A stretch of DNA of 64,000 bases. Source: Pseudophaeobacter sp965641885 (GTDB taxonomy: Bacteria; Pseudomonadota; Alphaproteobacteria; Rhodobacterales; Rhodobacteraceae). Location of the stretch: NCBI GenBank assembly GCA_965641885.1, contig OZ282574.1, positions 4,092,001-4,156,000 of the forward strand. Direction: 5' to 3'. The position numbers were made by a program, and so were the translations under genes. The notes beneath the pieces were generated by a model. That model was not told where the DNA came from. It did no database searches and saw only the letters and a program-made list of their open reading frames with translations. Shown here one piece after another: positions 45,501 through 51,708 of the stretch. Position 1 is the stretch's first letter. The number at the start of each line of letters is the position of its first letter.

Positions 45501-45725
45501 TGCCAAAAACACGCAGCACAGGATCAACAGATAGTTGACCTGACTGACCTCCTGCCCCCAGACCTCAACAAAGGGTTCAGGAGCACCAATGGCATCGTTG
45601 ATGATCCGCTTTGGCAACTCAAGGGAGGCATACAAAAACGGGAAGATCAGCAAGGTCAGGGCCAGCAGGCCAAGCTGCTGTCGCTTTGAGTAGCGCCAGA
45701 TAAATGAAAACAGCGTTGTGGGCAT
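42507..45725 (-). CDS. ABC exporter-like membrane protein with degenerate ATPase and C-terminal cyclic-nucleotide-binding domain
   Basis: This 1072-residue protein starts with an ABC type I exporter membrane domain (about 10-320, six helices). A nucleotide-binding-like domain follows, in which the Walker A region reads VAVQSGRDSERAAF (378-391, no GxxGxGK), the Q-loop region VGYAYSHPYLFSG has Ser for Gln, and Walker B is ILILDRALASHD with Arg for the catalytic Glu. The signature region reads LPTGLGGSLLD and the H-loop position FLEEE. An insert of roughly 330 residues splits the domain. A Crp-like cyclic-nucleotide domain (about 880-1005; FARGESGDAVYLCLQG, PGRLIGDLAVI) and a disordered tail end the protein. 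AAGGA six bases upstream supports the ATG at 45725. It overlaps the CPBP protease gene. ATP-driven transport seems unlikely; a regulatory role is inferred. Confidence 0.85.
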   Translation of the reverse strand: MPTTLFSFIWRYSKRQQLGLLALTLLIFPFLYASLELPKRIINDAIGAPEPFVEVWGQEVSQVNYLLILCCVFLATVVAAGLLKMRLNTAKGVVAERLLRRLRYSLISRMIRFPKPYFRTTSQGELVSMITSESEPMGGLMGDALAQPVFQAGQMLTIVAFLFMQSVWFGLVSIALIPLQAWLIPLLQRQINLLNKDRIQEVRALAAEIGETAAGISDLRGNGGWRYRQAQISDRLGRLFEIRRRIYNKKYFMKFLNNLIGHMTPFVFYSAGGVLAIRGEITVGALVAGLAAYKDLSAPWKELLTYYNQLQDMGLRWSIMTERFAPKGMIDAKLIEGVPDDLPHLRGDVIFRNVSLRDAEGNMVLEDLSLTIPEGARVAVQSGRDSERAAFAQLLTREVVPTRGSITVAGHRLEALHQGVIAARVGYAYSHPYLFSGSLGDNVLMPLRSSPSLPNPSPQAQRQVAEALRAGNSADLLEADWVNPALAGLGSEGDVRDWWFQLIEAMGVDQQLFRRTLHAQLQVGNHPMLEQQIIELRPLIRQRLAEAGLDSVVYHFEPDAFNPAVPLASNILFGAPTRDISPEELLAPGRLVYQVIRDQHLAAETLGIGLGVAETLIKTFGRDTLDHPLFQRLGLDDELYCRLCSAAEEYATLEGRAAGEENTQHLSEASRAALMTIPFLLSAEQIGPGFPEVFKARILKIRATSGASLIARSDGLFQPLEQDGYMPRLTVLENALFGKISLHAGDKALQVETLVSEVLEAHGLKKRLALILYDLPTGLGGSLLDPMFQERAAFTRAAIKRPDILILDRALASHDSDSRLQTRDRLQKLMPATTMVFLEEEFRHPERYDLFVEIHDGRIDGVERRHDKRPDGVAAEDFRQKTDVIARADLFARLDARNQRLLAFSAQWHRVAKGALIFARGESGDAVYLCLQGRAELHWPEAPAGSDPISTIEPGRLIGDLAVILRQPRELDLRAAEDCLFLRIGAEEYRAVIESDAGVAMQLLETVSGHLVGLATKVRAAGLHAEPTSQEAPDRPSATDLPVAAGQQSATDPSGSQTEVPLDKKREEDAPE

Positions 45726-45855
45726 CACCAGTCCTTGTGGCATAATAGCTGCATGCTAAAGTCTTGCGCGTGTCTCCTGCTTGCCGTCACCGGCAGAAAT
45801 TGAGTCACTGTGCCAAAACCTGACGACGGTATGCACCATAACCGGCAAAGGCAAG

Positions 45856-45869
45856 GTGATCCAGATCAC
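45856..45869. promoter_or_regulatory. CRP/FNR-type palindrome
   Basis: GTGATCCAGATCAC is a perfect GTGA-N6-TCAC inverted repeat, the core spacing of CRP and related regulators (the flanking bases are G and G rather than T and A). It lies 131 bp upstream of the ABC/cyclic-nucleotide gene and about 310 bp upstream of the lipoprotein gene. Confidence 0.55.
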
Positions 45870-46001
45870 GCTTCTGCGGGGTAATTTTGGCGCAGGCCTG
45901 AAATTTTGCGGCGCGCATCACAATACTCCCCCGCGACGGGGAAAAATGAGGCTGGTCCCGGTGGCCAGAAGACCAGCAGAGATGAAAACTATTACCGCTC
46001 A

Positions 46002-46076
46002 CGGGCACATGAGACACTCGCACATGAGACACGGGCACATGAGACACTGGCATTTAAGAGGCGGGCATTTGAGAGA
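46002..46076 (+). repeat. Five-copy 15-bp tandem repeat
   Basis: The unit CGGGCACATGAGACA repeats five times, three times nearly perfectly and twice as CTGGCATTTAAGAGG and CGGGCATTTGAGAGA. In the frame of the following lipoprotein it would encode GHMRH, SHMRH, GHMRH, WHLRG and GHLRE. There are no spacers between the copies, so it is not a CRISPR. Confidence 0.9.
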
Positions 46077-46179
46077 AGACAGAACCCCGGATCTGCCCCG
46101 CGCGCCGGCCTATACGGCAGCAGCTCTGGCCCGCAGATTTGCTCGCAACAGTAGCCGGGTTTTGCCAGGCCGCCGCGCT

Positions 46180-47046
46180 ATGATGCTAGCCTCTGTCTGC
46201 GCGTTGACAGGCTGGGCGTTAACAGGCTGCAGCGCCATACCAGAGACCGGGTTTTCCTTTGCCAGCTCTGGCGACCAGGGGGCAGACTCCTCCAGCACCA
46301 GCAGCGCCGCCGCGCACTCCCAGGCCAGTTTTGCCAAAGGCCATGTGACCCTGGTCGCACCCCGCGGCTTTTGCATTGATTCGACAACGCTGCGCCAGGA
46401 CACTGACGGTGGCTTTGCCTTGCTGCCCAGATGCAACTTCCTGCAAGGCAGCAGCTGGTTTGGCCGCAACAAGGCCTCTGTGATCACCGCCACCATTGGC
46501 AAGACGAACGAGGCTGCGGCCCCCTCCACGGCAGATCTGGCCCGTACCGCCGAGGGCGCAAAACTGCTCTATTACGATGACAAAGGTCTGCTGCCGCTGG
46601 TGCGTTTGCAATGGCAAGGCCATAGCGTCACGGGCAGCAGCGGTGCCAGCGCGGATCACTGGCGCGGCGCATTTGTGCTGAACGACCATTTGGTGGTGCT
46701 GGCGCTCTATGCGCCCGAAGGCAGTGAGTTGCTGGGCCGTCCCGGCGCCGATCTGCTGACCGAGATGACCCGGCGCAGTCTGCTCGCCAGTAAGGCTCCC
46801 CGCCCTGACGCCGCCCCCGGTGCGGTGCTGCCAGCACAAGACCCAGCTGGCGCACAACAGACCCCAGGCGCCACTACACGGCCCAAATCCCGACCAAATG
46901 CACAGGCAAACGGGCAGCCGGGCTCGCAGCTCTCTGCCCCTGCAACGGGGCAGAACGCCGCCGCCATGCAGGGCAATTCTGCCGCCGCCACGCCGCCCGC
47001 GCAAAAACGCTCGCTGCGCAAGAGGATTGCCGCTATATTTCAGTAA
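46180..47046 (+). CDS. Putative lipoprotein
   Basis: The start of this 288-residue frame is uncertain. From ATG 46180 it gives MMLASVCALTGWALTGCS, a short hydrophobic stretch with a lipobox (LTGC), so the mature protein would be lipid-anchored. An RR just upstream hints at a slightly longer signal beginning at the TTG at 46162; ATG 45982 would add 66 residues, including the His-rich repeat, which does not fit a lipoprotein signal. The central domain (APRGFCIDSTTLRQDTDGGFALLPRCNFL) is followed by a Pro/Ala/Gln-rich tail and a basic end (QKRSLRKRIAAIFQ). I associate this with Rhodobacteraceae but know no function. Confidence 0.7.
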   Translation: MMLASVCALTGWALTGCSAIPETGFSFASSGDQGADSSSTSSAAAHSQASFAKGHVTLVAPRGFCIDSTTLRQDTDGGFALLPRCNFLQGSSWFGRNKASVITATIGKTNEAAAPSTADLARTAEGAKLLYYDDKGLLPLVRLQWQGHSVTGSSGASADHWRGAFVLNDHLVVLALYAPEGSELLGRPGADLLTEMTRRSLLASKAPRPDAAPGAVLPAQDPAGAQQTPGATTRPKSRPNAQANGQPGSQLSAPATGQNAAAMQGNSAAATPPAQKRSLRKRIAAIFQ

Positions 47047-47199
47047 CCTGACCCGGCTAGACTGGCAGCAGGTTCAGACGCCGAGACAGGCGCAGGATCT
47101 GCAAAAGACAGCGTGACTTTTAGGGCTTTTGCCCCGATATCACATGTGACGATGCTCTGGGCAGAAGGTCCAGACAGAACAGAGGTAGCAGAACGCGAC

Positions 47200-47961
47200 A
47201 TGGGCGGTTTTCTAGAGAAGCTGTTGCACCGGGGCAATTTGCGCCGCTGGCGGCAAGGCGCAGCGCAGGCTGCCAATATGCCGCTGCCGCAGCTGCGCCA
47301 ACAGCGCAATCAGGCCCGGACTTTGCGCGCCCAGTTGAACCGGCTGATCCATGTCGCCGATGGACGTCTGGCGCTGCCACAGATCGGCTCCTCGTCCTTT
47401 TCCCGCCCCCATGGCACTGACTGGTCCTGGCGCCCTGAGCTGTGGCGTGGCCCTATGCCCACACCGGGGCTGTCCTCTGTGCCTTCCAAATCAAAACTGG
47501 GCCAGGAGATCACCCTGTTCCATGACTGCGAGATTTCCGAGCTGACCCTGCGCCAGCTGCGCAACAGCCGCGAAGAAGACCTGGCGCCGTTTGGCCTGCG
47601 CATGGATGTGTTCAAATTTGACGGCTCATTTCTCTCGCTGGTGGTCGACCTCCCCACAGAGGCCTGCCAGGGCCTGTTGCGCCATCATCTGATACGCGTC
47701 GATGCCATCATCGAGACAGAAAAACCCCTCGAGATTTTTGCCCGCCTCAATATCCGACATGGTCCCAATACCGAGCAACTGGTGCGTGAATTGCCGCTGG
47801 GCGAGAAAAACGTCACCGTGGAATACGATCTGGCCTATTCCAACCTGAACGAAAAGCGCATCGAGCGCATTTGGCTCGACCTGATCTTTGAGGCGCCGGA
47901 CATGAATCAGGTGGTGTTGCGCGACCTGACCTTTGCCCGCCACCGCCGCGCCAATATTTGA
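47200..47961 (+). CDS. DUF6478-like conserved protein
   Basis: This 253-residue protein looks like a conserved Rhodobacteraceae family that I believe is DUF6478. Typical are the N-terminal RQQRNQARTLRAQLNRLIHVADGRLALP, then SFSRPHGTDWSWRPELWRGP, and EISELTLRQLRNSREEDLAPFGLRMD. The C-terminus ends with VVLRDLTFARHRRA. No signal or membrane segment is visible. The ATG at 47200 gives the normal N-terminus; a GTG at 47113 would add 29 residues of unlikely sequence. It is followed after 23 bp by another conserved gene. Function is unknown. Confidence 0.75.
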   Translation: MGGFLEKLLHRGNLRRWRQGAAQAANMPLPQLRQQRNQARTLRAQLNRLIHVADGRLALPQIGSSSFSRPHGTDWSWRPELWRGPMPTPGLSSVPSKSKLGQEITLFHDCEISELTLRQLRNSREEDLAPFGLRMDVFKFDGSFLSLVVDLPTEACQGLLRHHLIRVDAIIETEKPLEIFARLNIRHGPNTEQLVRELPLGEKNVTVEYDLAYSNLNEKRIERIWLDLIFEAPDMNQVVLRDLTFARHRRANI

Positions 47962-47984
47962 GGCCCTGACATGAGACACCCAAG

Positions 47985-48365
47985 ATGAGCGACCTGACTG
48001 TCACCAAGATCCGCTTTCGCAACGGCACCTGGGAAGGCGTGGTCCAGACCACAGCCGCCTCAGGTCTGCCGCCTGATATCCAGGTGCTGTTTCAGGACAA
48101 ACCTCTGGAAGGTATCGCTCTCACCAAGGGCAGCGCCTCTGGGGAATGGGACCTGCATATCACGATACCGCCGCATGCTATTGCCGACGGGGTACAGACC
48201 TTTGTCATCGCCGAGGGCGGCAGCGGCGGGCAAAAGCTGGAGAGCTTTTCACTGATCGCGGGCGAGGCCGCCGTGGATGACATGCGGGCCGAGATCGAGC
48301 TGTTGCGGGCCGAACTGGACATGTTGAAACGAGCATTCCGCCGTCACTGCGTTGAAACCACCTGA
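47985..48365 (+). CDS. Conserved hypothetical protein with C-terminal coiled coil
   Basis: This 126-residue protein has a beta-rich N-terminal part (KIRFRNGTWEGVV, IQVLFQDKPLEG) and a short helical end (DDMRAEIELLRAELDMLKRAF) that could form a coiled coil. I know it only as a conserved type in Rhodobacterales, next to the DUF6478-like gene. The two are probably one transcript (23-bp gap). No function can be proposed. Confidence 0.7.
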   Translation: MSDLTVTKIRFRNGTWEGVVQTTAASGLPPDIQVLFQDKPLEGIALTKGSASGEWDLHITIPPHAIADGVQTFVIAEGGSGGQKLESFSLIAGEAAVDDMRAEIELLRAELDMLKRAFRRHCVETT

Positions 48366-48399
48366 TCAACAGACCAAAAATCACACAACCCTCGTCGGA

Positions 48400-48452
48400 C
48401 CGGCAAATCAGGTCGGCAAATCAGGCCAGTGAATCAAGTCGCCTAAATCAAG
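48400..48452 (+). repeat. Degenerate 13-bp tandem array
   Basis: CCGGCAAATCAGG and TCGGCAAATCAGG are consecutive and nearly identical. CCAGTGAATCAAG and TCGCCTAAATCAAG continue the pattern. It lies in the convergent spacer just after the stop at 48365. Confidence 0.7.
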
Positions 48453-48475
48453 TCGTGCTTCGTCACCCCGGCCGC

Positions 48476-49222
48476 TTAGGTCAGCGCCGAGAAGGCCTCC
48501 GCCAGCTGCTGCATCGCTTTGGCATAGGGGAAGGGTCCATAGCTGGCGCGCGCCACTCCGGCCTCGCGCATCTGCGCCAGTGTCATCCCTGCCCGCATCA
48601 TCACATTCACCGGCAGCGGAGTTGCCGCAACAATCCGGGCAATCAGCACAGGATCCGTGAGACCGGGCACAAAAAAGCCGCTGGCCCCGGCCTCCCTATA
48701 GGCTGCAGCCCGCAAAAGGGCGTCTTCAACCAGATCCGCGTGCTTATCCGTGTCGCGCTCTTTCAGAAATACATCTGTGCGGGCGTTGATGAAATAGTCG
48801 GGATCAGCCGCCCGCATGGCTTTGAGCCGACTGGCCTGCTCCTCTGTAGAATAGAGCCCCTGCCCGCCAACAATCTGGTCCTCAAAATTGATCCCAACCG
48901 CGCCGGTGGCAACCAAAGCCCGCGCATTTAACGTCAGTGTCGCGGCATCCGGGGCAAAGCCGCCTTCAAAATCCACCGTCACCGGCAGCGCACTACTGGC
49001 CACAATGCGGGCGCTGATGTCCAGCAGCAGATCCAACGGGATCGCTTCGCCATCGCCAAACCCCTGCGCGGCGGCCACAGACCAGCTGCCGGTGGCCAGC
49101 GCAGTCGCACCCGCATCCGCAATCGCCTTGGCGCTGCCCACGTCCCAGATATTATACAGCACCAAAGGCGTGCCAGGTTGATGCAGCGCCGCAAAGGCCT
49201 GCGCGTGGTCTGAATAGCTCAT
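48476..49222 (-). CDS. Isocitrate lyase / PEP mutase family protein
   Basis: This 248-residue TIM-barrel protein of the PEP mutase/isocitrate lyase superfamily has LVLYNIWDVGSAKAI, LPVTVDFEGGF, GAVGINFEDQIVGG (metal-binding Glu-Asp), FINARTDVFL and GASGFFVPGLTD. Relatives include oxaloacetate decarboxylases, 2,3-dimethylmalate lyase and phosphonopyruvate hydrolases; the substrate cannot be told. The short length and the lack of the lid cysteine motif KKCGH argue against true isocitrate lyase. It overlaps ada by four bases. Confidence 0.85.
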   Translation of the reverse strand: MSYSDHAQAFAALHQPGTPLVLYNIWDVGSAKAIADAGATALATGSWSVAAAQGFGDGEAIPLDLLLDISARIVASSALPVTVDFEGGFAPDAATLTLNARALVATGAVGINFEDQIVGGQGLYSTEEQASRLKAMRAADPDYFINARTDVFLKERDTDKHADLVEDALLRAAAYREAGASGFFVPGLTDPVLIARIVAATPLPVNVMMRAGMTLAQMREAGVARASYGPFPYAKAMQQLAEAFSALT

Positions 49223-50283
49223 GCGGTCAGTCGTTCCTTATAGCTGGTCTCGATTTCGATCAGACGCTGTTTGCGCCACAGCCCACCCCCATATCCGGTG
49301 AGGCTGCCATCTGCCGACAGAACCCGGTGACAGGGCACGACCACAGCAATCTGATTGCTGCCATTGGCCCGCGCCACAGCCCGTGTCGCCGAGGCCCGCC
49401 CCAGATCGCGGGCAATCTGCGAATAGCTGCGGGTCTCGCCAGCCGGGATCTGTAGCAGATAGCGCCAGACTTCGCGTTCAAATGCGGTGCCATGCAGCGC
49501 CAGCGGCGTGTCAAAGCGTGCCTCGGTTCCGGCAAAATAGCGCGACAGCTCCCCGGCTACCTGCTGCGTAGGTGGTGGACGCCCAAAACCGATACCGCCG
49601 GGCTGCGCCTTTTGCAGACGGATCATTTCACGCGGCAGCGCTTTGCGGTCGGCAAACTCCAGCAGGTGCAGCTGATGCTGGCAGCTGATGGCGACCATTG
49701 CCCCTAGCGGCGTGTCGATCCAGTCGGCCAAAAGCAGCGCATCGCGGCGAAAGGCGCCCGGTGCCATGCCAACCAGTCGGGCAAAACCCGCCCGAAACGC
49801 CGAAGGCGAGTCAAACCCGGCCTCAATCTGCGCCGCAATCACCGGCTCGCCCGCAGAGAGCGCGGTAAAGCCCTCCCGCAGCCGCCGTTGCCGCGCCATT
49901 TCAAGAAAGGTCATGCCAAAATGGCGCTTAAACGCCCGCCGCACCGTTGACGGATCATAGCCCAGCGCCACCAGATCGCCCTCGCGCCAGCGATGCGTGG
50001 GGCGCGCCTCAAGTGCGTCAATCAGCGGTTGCACCATCGGGTCATCCCCGGCAGCCGCCTTGAGCGGCTTGCAGCGTTTACAGGCGCGAAACCCCGCCTC
50101 AATGCATTCGCCGGGGCTGGCGTAGAACTGGCAGTTCTCAAATTTGGGATTGCGCGCCGGGCAGGTGAGGCGACAAAAAATGCCGGTGGAGGAGACGCCA
50201 ACATAGGCGCGCCCCTCATAGGCGGCGTCGCGGCTGCACAGGGCATCATACAGGGTTTGGGAATCAGGCAGGTCAAACATCAT
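49219..50283 (-). CDS. ada: Ada, methylated-DNA repair protein and regulator
   Basis: This 354-residue protein has the full Ada layout. An N-terminal zinc domain with four cysteines (IFCRLTCPAR, acceptor Cys36, and ACKRCKP) accepts methyl groups from phosphotriesters. An AraC-type helix-turn-helix (about 85-180) is followed by O6-methylguanine methyltransferase with the acceptor cysteine in VVPCHRVLS (about 320). Methylation of the N-domain turns Ada into an activator of the alkylation response. The PEP-mutase-like gene overlaps its stop (ATGA), an uncommon partner. Two adjacent ATGs (50283, 50280) are equally possible starts. Confidence 0.93.
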   Translation of the reverse strand: MMFDLPDSQTLYDALCSRDAAYEGRAYVGVSSTGIFCRLTCPARNPKFENCQFYASPGECIEAGFRACKRCKPLKAAAGDDPMVQPLIDALEARPTHRWREGDLVALGYDPSTVRRAFKRHFGMTFLEMARQRRLREGFTALSAGEPVIAAQIEAGFDSPSAFRAGFARLVGMAPGAFRRDALLLADWIDTPLGAMVAISCQHQLHLLEFADRKALPREMIRLQKAQPGGIGFGRPPPTQQVAGELSRYFAGTEARFDTPLALHGTAFEREVWRYLLQIPAGETRSYSQIARDLGRASATRAVARANGSNQIAVVVPCHRVLSADGSLTGYGGGLWRKQRLIEIETSYKERLTA

Positions 50284-50383
50284 GCCGCCAGACTAGCCAA
50301 TCCTATGGGCCTGCGTCGCCGGTTTCCGGGCGTTACTGTCAAAAACACGGCCTGCACTCTGTTGCGGGTTTCAGAGCGCCGCG

Positions 50384-51469
50384 CTAGCGACCCAGTTTCT
50401 TGTTGAGCTTTTTCATGCTGCGGATGGTCTTGCGCAGGGCTTTGCCACCGCTCTTGCGCTCGGCCAGCGACGCGGTGTTGCTGCGGTCCTCAACAACCAG
50501 CTTGCGCCAGCGTTCCAGCCGCTGCTGATCAAGCTCACCGCGTGCACGGGCCGCGATCAGCGCACAGCCGGGCTCGTTTTCATGTTTGCAATTGCGGAAC
50601 TTGCACTGGGTGGCCAGCTCGGTCAGATCATCAAACAGGTCGGCAATGCCGGCCTCGGCCTCGGCCATCTGCAATTCACGCATACCGGGCGTGTCCATCA
50701 CCGCACAGCCATTGGGCAAAAAGCGCATCTGCCGGTGCCGTGTGGTGTGGCGGCCGCGCGCATCATCCTCGCGGATTTCTGCCGTCTCTGCCGTCTCCTG
50801 ACCAAAGAGCGCATTGACCAGCGTCGATTTCCCCACCCCCGATGTGCCCAGAAACACCAGCGTGTCTCCCGGTTTACACCAGGGCGCGAGCTGGTCTTTG
50901 GCCTCGGCGCTTTTGGCATTAAGCAACACCACTGGCACCCGTGACGAGATGCTTTGGGCCTGTTCCACATAGGGCGCAGGATCGTCGCACAGATCCGATT
51001 TGGTGAGCAGAACCACCGGCGTCACCTCGGCCTCAAAGGCCAGCGCCAGATAGCGTTCCAGCCGGGCCAGGTTGAAATCGAGATTGCAGGAGGTGACAAT
51101 AAAACTGGTGTCGGTATTGGCAGCGATCAGCTGAATGCTGCGGTCATGACCGGGGGCGCGGCGCTTGAACAGGCTTTTGCGCTCCAGCACCCGGCTGGCG
51201 GTCGGCAGCAATTGATTAAGCAGCACCCAGTCGCCGACAGTGGCGGCCAGCTTTGGCGGCACCAACTGATCAATGCCGTCGCCCTGCACCCGCAAACCGC
51301 TGCGATGCTCCTCGGTGACCCGCACCGGCGGCGTTGCCACGAGATCCTCGTCAGCCACCTGCCGCGCAAAGAAAGGCTGCCAGCCGAGCTTTTGCAACGC
51401 CGTCAGTTTTGGCGCGGCGGCATCATCGGTGGGGGTTGGCGGCAAGGTTTGGGGGTCGTCCCGTGTCAT
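50384..51469 (-). CDS. rsgA: Ribosome small subunit-dependent GTPase A
   Basis: This 361-residue circularly permuted GTPase aids 30S maturation. It has an N-terminal OB-like domain (about 40-105), G4 LLTKSDLC, then G1 GTSGVGKSTLVNAL (about 220) and G3 MDTPGMREL. The C-terminal zinc site CKFRNC..HENEPGC completes it. I chose the ATG at 51469; the frame continues 21 codons to a GTG with no better site. The end is basic (KTIRSMKKLNKKLGR), as is common for ribosome-binding proteins. Confidence 0.93.
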   Translation of the reverse strand: MTRDDPQTLPPTPTDDAAAPKLTALQKLGWQPFFARQVADEDLVATPPVRVTEEHRSGLRVQGDGIDQLVPPKLAATVGDWVLLNQLLPTASRVLERKSLFKRRAPGHDRSIQLIAANTDTSFIVTSCNLDFNLARLERYLALAFEAEVTPVVLLTKSDLCDDPAPYVEQAQSISSRVPVVLLNAKSAEAKDQLAPWCKPGDTLVFLGTSGVGKSTLVNALFGQETAETAEIREDDARGRHTTRHRQMRFLPNGCAVMDTPGMRELQMAEAEAGIADLFDDLTELATQCKFRNCKHENEPGCALIAARARGELDQQRLERWRKLVVEDRSNTASLAERKSGGKALRKTIRSMKKLNKKLGR

Positions 51470-51580
51470 CTGGGCTTTGCTTTCATCGCTATAGCTTGCG
51501 GCGGCCTCTGCGCCGCAGGGATCATAAAACACACCGCGATAAAAGTCGCTGCGGAATTTTCAGACCTGAACGGTTGCCGC

Positions 51581-51632
51581 TCATACTGGCCAGTCATACA
51601 GGCCGCTGATACTGGCCGCTGATACAGAAAGA
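51581..51632 (+). repeat. 13-bp tandem array, about four copies
   Basis: TCATACTGGCCAG, TCATACAGGCCGC, TGATACTGGCCGC and TGATACAGAAAGA follow one another without gaps. The array lies upstream of rsgA, next to the terminator at 51629. Confidence 0.85.
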
Positions 51633-51665
51633 GGCCGCTCTGTGGGAGCAGCCTCTTGTCTTTTT
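51629..51665. terminator. Terminator between ctpA and rsgA
   Basis: AAGAGGCCGCTC pairs with GAGCAGCCTCTT with one mismatch. GTCTTTTT follows on the plus strand and TTTCTG on the minus strand. Since both neighbouring genes run on the minus strand, it should end ctpA transcription. Confidence 0.65.
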
Positions 51666-51708
51666 GTGCTGAACACCCGGGACTGCGCCCCGGAGGTTTC
51701 ACAAAGGG

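Larger units (their letters stand above)
45726..46179. other. 454-bp divergent spacer with CRP-like site and repeat array
   Basis: The spacer between the ABC-like gene and the lipoprotein gene holds the palindrome at 45856-45869 and the five-copy 15-bp array at 46002-46076. The lipoprotein frame stays open upstream from ATG 45982, through the array, so part of this spacer would be translated if that start were used. Confidence 0.55.

Noticed and set aside
46002..46076. Tandem 15-bp array considered as a CRISPR
   Set aside because: Copies are contiguous without unique spacers, and no cas gene is present.
48476..49222. Assignment as true isocitrate lyase
   Set aside because: It is only 248 residues and lacks the KKCGH-type active-site loop.
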